Shown one piece after another: positions 5,019 to 8,188 of a stretch of DNA of 8,188 nucleotides. Below the pieces are notes generated by a model. That model was given only the letters and a program-made list of their open reading frames with translations, had not been told where the DNA came from and made no database searches. How positions within the stretch are numbered: position 1 is the first letter of the stretch; every line of letters starts with the position of its first letter. Position numbers and translations under genes: made by a program. This DNA is from JBLKSS01 sp047607725 (lineage in GTDB: Bacteria; Pseudomonadota; Gammaproteobacteria; Enterobacterales; Enterobacteriaceae), in assembly GCF_047607725.1 (NCBI RefSeq), contig NZ_JBLKSS010000177.1, forward strand, positions 1-8,188, written 5' to 3'.

Positions 5019-7077
5019 ATGACCGAAGGCCGCCTGTTAAACGCCATTCCGCTGAATACGCTATCAGGGATCTGCCCGAGTCTCGTCAGCAAGTTTGCCC
5101 GACTCGGGCTGGAGAGCCTGCAGGATCTGCTGCTGCATCTACCGGCCCGCTATGAGGACCGCACCAAACTGTATCCTATCGGCGAGGCGCTGCCGGGGAT
5201 GACGGTGACCGTGCAGGGCGAAGTCTTGAATATAGCGATATCAGTTTTGGCCCAAACGCATGCTCACCTGCCGCCTGCGCGACGACAGCGGCGTCCTGAC
5301 GCTGCGCTTTTTTCATTTTAACGAGGTGATGAAAAATAGCCTCTCCCCGGCCAGTGGGTGACCGCCTATGGCGAAATCCGCCGCGGCTAGCTTGGCGGTG
5401 AGATAATCCATCCCGAATATCATGTCATCAGCGAGCGCAGCCAGGTCACGCTTGCCGCCACGCTAACGCCGGTATATCCCACCACCGAAGGCGTTCGACA
5501 GGCTACGCTGTGCAGCACGATCGATCAGGCCCTGAAACTGCTCGACATCACGCCGGTACCCGAGCTGCCGCCGCCGGAGCTAAGCGGCAGGTTGATGAGC
5601 CTGGCCGATGCATTACAGATGCTGCACCGCCTGCCGCCGGAAATCTCCCTGGACGATTTAGCGCAGCGCCGGCTGATTCTCGAAGAGCTTTTGGCCCACA
5701 ACCTTAGCATGCTGGCGGTTAGGGCCGGGGTGCAAAAAGACCGGGCGTTACCGCTACGTGCCGATAATCTTCTGTCCCGGCGCTTTCTCGCCGCGCTGCC
5801 GTTCTCCCCTACCGGCGCCCAACGGCGCGTGGTGGCGGAAATCACACAGGATCTGGCGCGAGATATCCCGATGATGCTGTTGGTTCAGGGGGATGTGGGA
5901 TCCGGCAAAACGCTGGCGGCGGCGCTGTGTGCCATTAGCGATGGCCGCCAGGTGGCGCTGATGGCGCCCACCGAGCTGCTGGCCGAACAGCACGCGCAAA
6001 ATTTCCGCGACTGGTTCGCGCCGCTGGGCATCGAGGTCGGCTGGCTGGCGGGCAAGCAGAAGGGGAAAGCGCGCCAGGCGCAGCAGGAAGCCATTAGCGA
6101 TGGCCGGGTGTCTATGGTCGTGGGCACTCACGCTATTTTCCAGGAGCAGGTGCGCTTTGCCGGGCTGGCGCTGGTGATTATCGATGAGCAGCATCGTTTC
6201 GGCGTTCATCAGCGGCTGGCGCTTTGGGAGAAAGGCGTGGCGCTGGGCTTCCATCCGCATCAGTTGATTATGACCGCCACCCCCATTCCCCGGACGCTGG
6301 CGATGACCGCCTACGCCGACCTGGATACCTCAGTCATTGATGAGCTGCCGTCGGGCCGGACGCCGGTGACCACGGTCGCGATCCCGGATACCCGGCGTGC
6401 GGAAATTATTCAGCGCGTCCGCCAGGCCTGCCTGCAGGAGCAGCGTCAGGCTTACTGGGTCTGCACGCTGATAGAAGAATCGGATGTGCTGGAAGCGGCA
6501 GGCGGCGGAAGCCACCTGGCAGGAATTGCAAAGCGCGCTGCCCGAGCTTCGGGTCGGGCTGGTACATGGACGCATGAAGGCGCCGGAAAAGCAGCAGCTG
6601 ATGCAGGCCTTCAAGGCGGGGGAGGTACAATTACTGGTGGCGACCACGGTCATCGAGGTGGGTGTCGATGTGCCTAACGCCAGTCTGATGATCATCGAAA
6701 ACCCCGAGCGGCTCGGGCTGGCGCAGCTGCATCAGCTGCGTGGGCGGGTTGGCCGCGGCACGGTGGCCTCCCACTGCGTGCTGCTGTACAAGTCGCCGCT
6801 CAACAAAACCGCGCAGTCGTGTCTGCAGGTTCTACGCGACAGTAACGATGGCTTCGTCATTGCCCAGCGAGACCTGGAAATCCGCGGCCCCGGCGAGCTG
6901 CTGGGCACCCGCCAAACCGGCAATGCCGAATTCCGGGTCGCGGATCTGCTGCGCGATCAGGCGATGATTCCGGAGGTACAGCGCCTGGCATGGCATATCC
7001 ATCAGCATCACCCCGACTCGGCCTGCGCCCTGATTGAACGCTGGATGCCCGAGCGCGTCCACTATACCTTCGCCTGA
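5019..7077 (+). pseudogene. recG: recG pseudogene: ATP-dependent DNA branch-migration helicase
   Basis: RecG remodels stalled forks and branches Holliday junctions; E. coli RecG has 693 residues. Here homology runs end to end but across four frame changes. The frame from ATG 5019 (GRLLNAIPLN to QGEVLN; ribosome site GGAG at 5009-5012) is lost near 5229-5240 and again near 5249-5257, best explained by two single-base losses. The RMLTCRLRDDSGVLTLRFF frame then shifts near 5344-5349. In-frame TAG at 5388-5390 replaces a codon in the wedge domain. A long open part (5391-6497) holds QGDVGSGKT (motif I), DEQH (motif II) and TATPIPRT (motif III). A one-base G insertion at 6497-6498 moves the rest (QAAEATWQELQ to stop 7077) to another frame, with VGRGTVASH and the tail RWMPE still readable. 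After motif I the helix seems three codons shorter than in E. coli. An internal fragment from TTG 5592 could be translated but lacks most of the wedge domain and the C-terminal helicase half. Confidence 0.97.
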
Positions 7078-7084
7078 GCGGCGT

Positions 7085-7304
7085 CTGCCGCCGCTACATC
7101 GTCCCGCAGAGTTGCTATGACGCGGTTACAGGACGCATCCACGTTTGCGCGCCCGCCTTTAGATCGACGTCCTGAGTAAAGCGGGCTTTCGCACCCGCGT
7201 TTGCGCCGGTGCCTCAAGGTCGACATCCCCTCGGCAAAACTGGCCTTCACGTCCGCGCGGCAGCCCTAATGTAGGCGGCGCACGCCGAACCGTTGATCGA
7301 CGTC
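7085..7304 (-). repeat. Diverged tandem repeat, unit about 56 bp
   Basis: The motif GATCGACGTC occurs at 7162-7171 and 7295-7304, and the variant GGTCGACATC at 7218-7227 (spacings 56 and 77). CGTTTGCGC occurs at 7142-7150 and 7198-7206, also 56 apart. Read on the minus strand, the units give related peptides in shifting frames: IDVDQRFGVR, VKASFAEGMSTLR, AKARFTQDVDLKAGA and VDASCNRVIATLR. This looks like an eroded repeat once encoding a peptide of the type VKA-x-F-x(3)-DVDLKAGA. Identity between units is only moderate by eye. Whether it was ever coding, or is a spreading intergenic repeat, cannot be decided from one locus. Confidence 0.5.
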
Positions 7305-7335
7305 AATGACCCGCCATCGATGGCGGTGCAATCGA

Positions 7336-7363
7336 TTGCTTTTCCCTTCAAGATGATTAAAAT
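7336..7363 (+). promoter_or_regulatory. Weak promoter candidate upstream of xanP
   Basis: TTGCTT (7336-7341) and TAAAAT (7358-7363) are 16 bases apart. The -10 matches five of six positions and the -35 three of six. The predicted start lies about 40 bases before the xanP ATG. No ribosome site is clear before that ATG, fitting a degraded gene. Confidence 0.3.
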
Positions 7364-7408
7364 GCCCTCTTTGCCGCCCAGGAACGTTGCTTGCCATGAC
7401 ATCGCCCA

Positions 7409-8051
7409 ATGATTAACACCGCCCCCGCCTCCGCTGACAGCGCCCCCAGCGAACTGATTTACCGCCTCGACGACAGGCCGCCGCTGCCGCAAACGTTATT
7501 CGCCGCCTGTCAGCATCTACTGGCGATGTTTGTGGCGGTCATCACCTCGGCGCTGCTGATCTGCCAAGCGCTGGGCCTGCCGGCGGACGATACCCGCCAT
7601 ATTATCAGCATGTCGCTGTTCGCCTCCGGGCTTGCATCCATCCTGCAAATCAAAACCTGGGGGCCGTGGGATCGGGCCTGCTGTCTATACAGGGCACCAG
7701 CTTCAATTTCGTGACGCCGCTGATAATGGGCGGTCTGGCGCTGAAAAACGGCGGCGCCGATGTGCCGACAATGATGGCCGATCTGTTCGGTACCCTCATG
7801 GTGGCTTCCTGCACCGAAATTCTGCTTTCACGGGTGCTGCACCTGGCCCGGCGCATCATTACCCCCTGGTGTCGGGTATCGTGGTGATGATCATCGGCAT
7901 TTCGCTTATCCAGGTGGGACTCACGTCCATAGGCGGCGGTTTCGCCGCGTTGAACGACCATACCGTCGGCGCCCCGAAAAATCTGATGCTGACCGGAGTC
8001 GTGCTGCTGGTGATGATCCTGCTGAACCGTCAGCGTAACCCCTATCTACGG
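7409..8051 (+). pseudogene. xanP: xanP pseudogene: xanthine permease, 5' half only
   Basis: XanP (YicE) is a proton-linked xanthine importer of the NCS2/nucleobase-ascorbate transporter family in the inner membrane, about 463 residues with many membrane helices. Here the first frame (ATG 7409) gives SELIYRLDDRPPLPQTLF, then QHLLAMFVAVIT and HIISMSLFASG, matching E. coli XanP. A one-base loss at about 7666 shifts to VGSGLLSIQGTSFNFV and ALKNGGADVPTMM. A second one-base loss in the C-run at 7862-7866 shifts to VSGIVVMIIGISLIQVGLTSIGGG and GAPKNLM, ending with NRQRNPYLR. Homology stops at that arginine, about residue 218 of the E. coli protein, exactly where the IS66-type terminus GTAAGCG starts at 8051. 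The substrate-binding half, if it survives, would lie beyond the insertion. The conserved AVITPALL reads AVITSALL here, a further change. The product is not functional. Confidence 0.94.
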
Positions 8052-8188
8052 TAAGCGCCCCGTGGAGGACGTCTTGAATTATTGGTGGGTTTGTTGTATG
8101 GCCCGGTAAGAATATGTTCCACTACGATGCCTAGTGAACCCGCATCCTATAAGGGACGGCTGTCAGATCATGGATAATCCGGCGATGA
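8051..8188 (+). mobile_element. Left end of an IS66-family insertion sequence interrupting xanP
   Basis: From 8051 the sequence begins GTAAGCG and has CGTCTTGA at 8070-8077. Aligned with the reverse-complemented terminus at 163-136, it matches 16 of 28 positions, concentrated in the two blocks GTAAGCG and CGTnTTGA. 5'-GTAA termini are a known property of the IS66 family. The xanP homology ends at the same base, which fits an insertion. The preceding 8 bases (8043-8050, TATCTACG) would be the target duplication; the other copy is outside the window. Inside, ATG at 8170 (MDNPAM) about 120 bases from the end could start the small tnpA gene, but only six codons are visible and no good ribosome site precedes it, so I do not call it separately. 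Confidence 0.72.

Larger units (their letters stand above)
7078..7408. other. Spacer between recG and xanP pseudogenes
   Basis: These 331 bases have no supported gene. In E. coli gltS (glutamate permease, minus strand) sits between recG and xanP; nothing like it is visible here. Just after the recG stop AGCGGCG/CGCCGCT (7077-7083 with 7089-7095) can form a hairpin with a 5-base loop but no T-run. Bases of about 7085-7304 contain a diverged tandem repeat, and the last 70 bases hold a weak promoter candidate for xanP. A minus-strand open frame with GTG start at 7250, ending at 7062, is a reading of that repeat and runs into recG; I do not call it a gene. Confidence 0.6.

Noticed and set aside
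5592..6677. A stand-alone 361-residue helicase gene
   Set aside because: It is the open middle part of the recG pseudogene. Homology continues upstream across a TAG and shifts, and downstream in another frame; its last 60 residues are out-of-frame reading.
7077..7095. Hairpin after recG as an intrinsic terminator
   Set aside because: The stem AGCGGCG/CGCCGCT is sound, but ACATCG follows instead of a T-run.
7062..7250. A 62-codon minus-strand frame starting with GTG at 7250
   Set aside because: It is a reading through the diverged tandem repeat, overlaps the recG end, and other repeat units are in different frames. It is reported as a repeat.
7375..7400. PurR box upstream of xanP
   Set aside because: Only the AACGTT core fits; the flanking bases (CCAGG and GCTTG) do not match the PurR operator.

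Overview
The window looks like a decaying gammaproteobacterial chromosome, most likely Sodalis or a related insect symbiont. Three points support this. The gmk, rpoZ and spoT products are near-identical to those of Escherichia coli and in the same order. Three neighbouring genes (trmH, recG, xanP) are pseudogenes with single-base frameshifts, a nonsense codon and deletions. The segment is bracketed by the ends of IS66-family insertion sequences. The genus is inferred from this pattern; no search was run.

Layout. Bases 1-163 are the right end of an IS66-family element (last 43 codons of tnpC plus the terminal inverted repeat). Bases 164-885 are a 722-bp gene-free stretch of about 31% GC by hand count, with long A/T runs, several inverted repeats and one GC-richer patch (about 545-665) that could fold. 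At 886-1311 lies an intact MarR-family regulator whose base composition differs from its neighbours. Bases 1312-1693 are non-coding and hold the likely gmk promoter. Then come gmk (1694-2317), rpoZ (2372-2647) and spoT (2668-4773), all on the plus strand and all intact. They are followed by a trmH remnant (4777-5018) with a large internal deletion, a recG pseudogene (5019-7077) with at least five disabling lesions, a 331-bp spacer (7078-7408) with a diverged tandem repeat, and a 5' half of xanP (7409-8051) with two frameshifts. The xanP homology stops exactly where a second IS66-family terminus (GTAAGCG...) begins at 8051 and runs off the window.

How the genes work together. Gmk makes GDP from GMP. 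Omega (RpoZ) is the RNA polymerase subunit that contributes to ppGpp site 1. SpoT makes and mainly degrades (p)ppGpp. This guanine-nucleotide/stringent-response block is untouched, while the downstream genes of the ancestral operon (tRNA methylation, branch-migration helicase) and the xanthine permease have decayed. I found no convincing new system. The least explained items are the AT-rich MarR locus with its structured leader-like patch and the eroded tandem repeat between recG and xanP.
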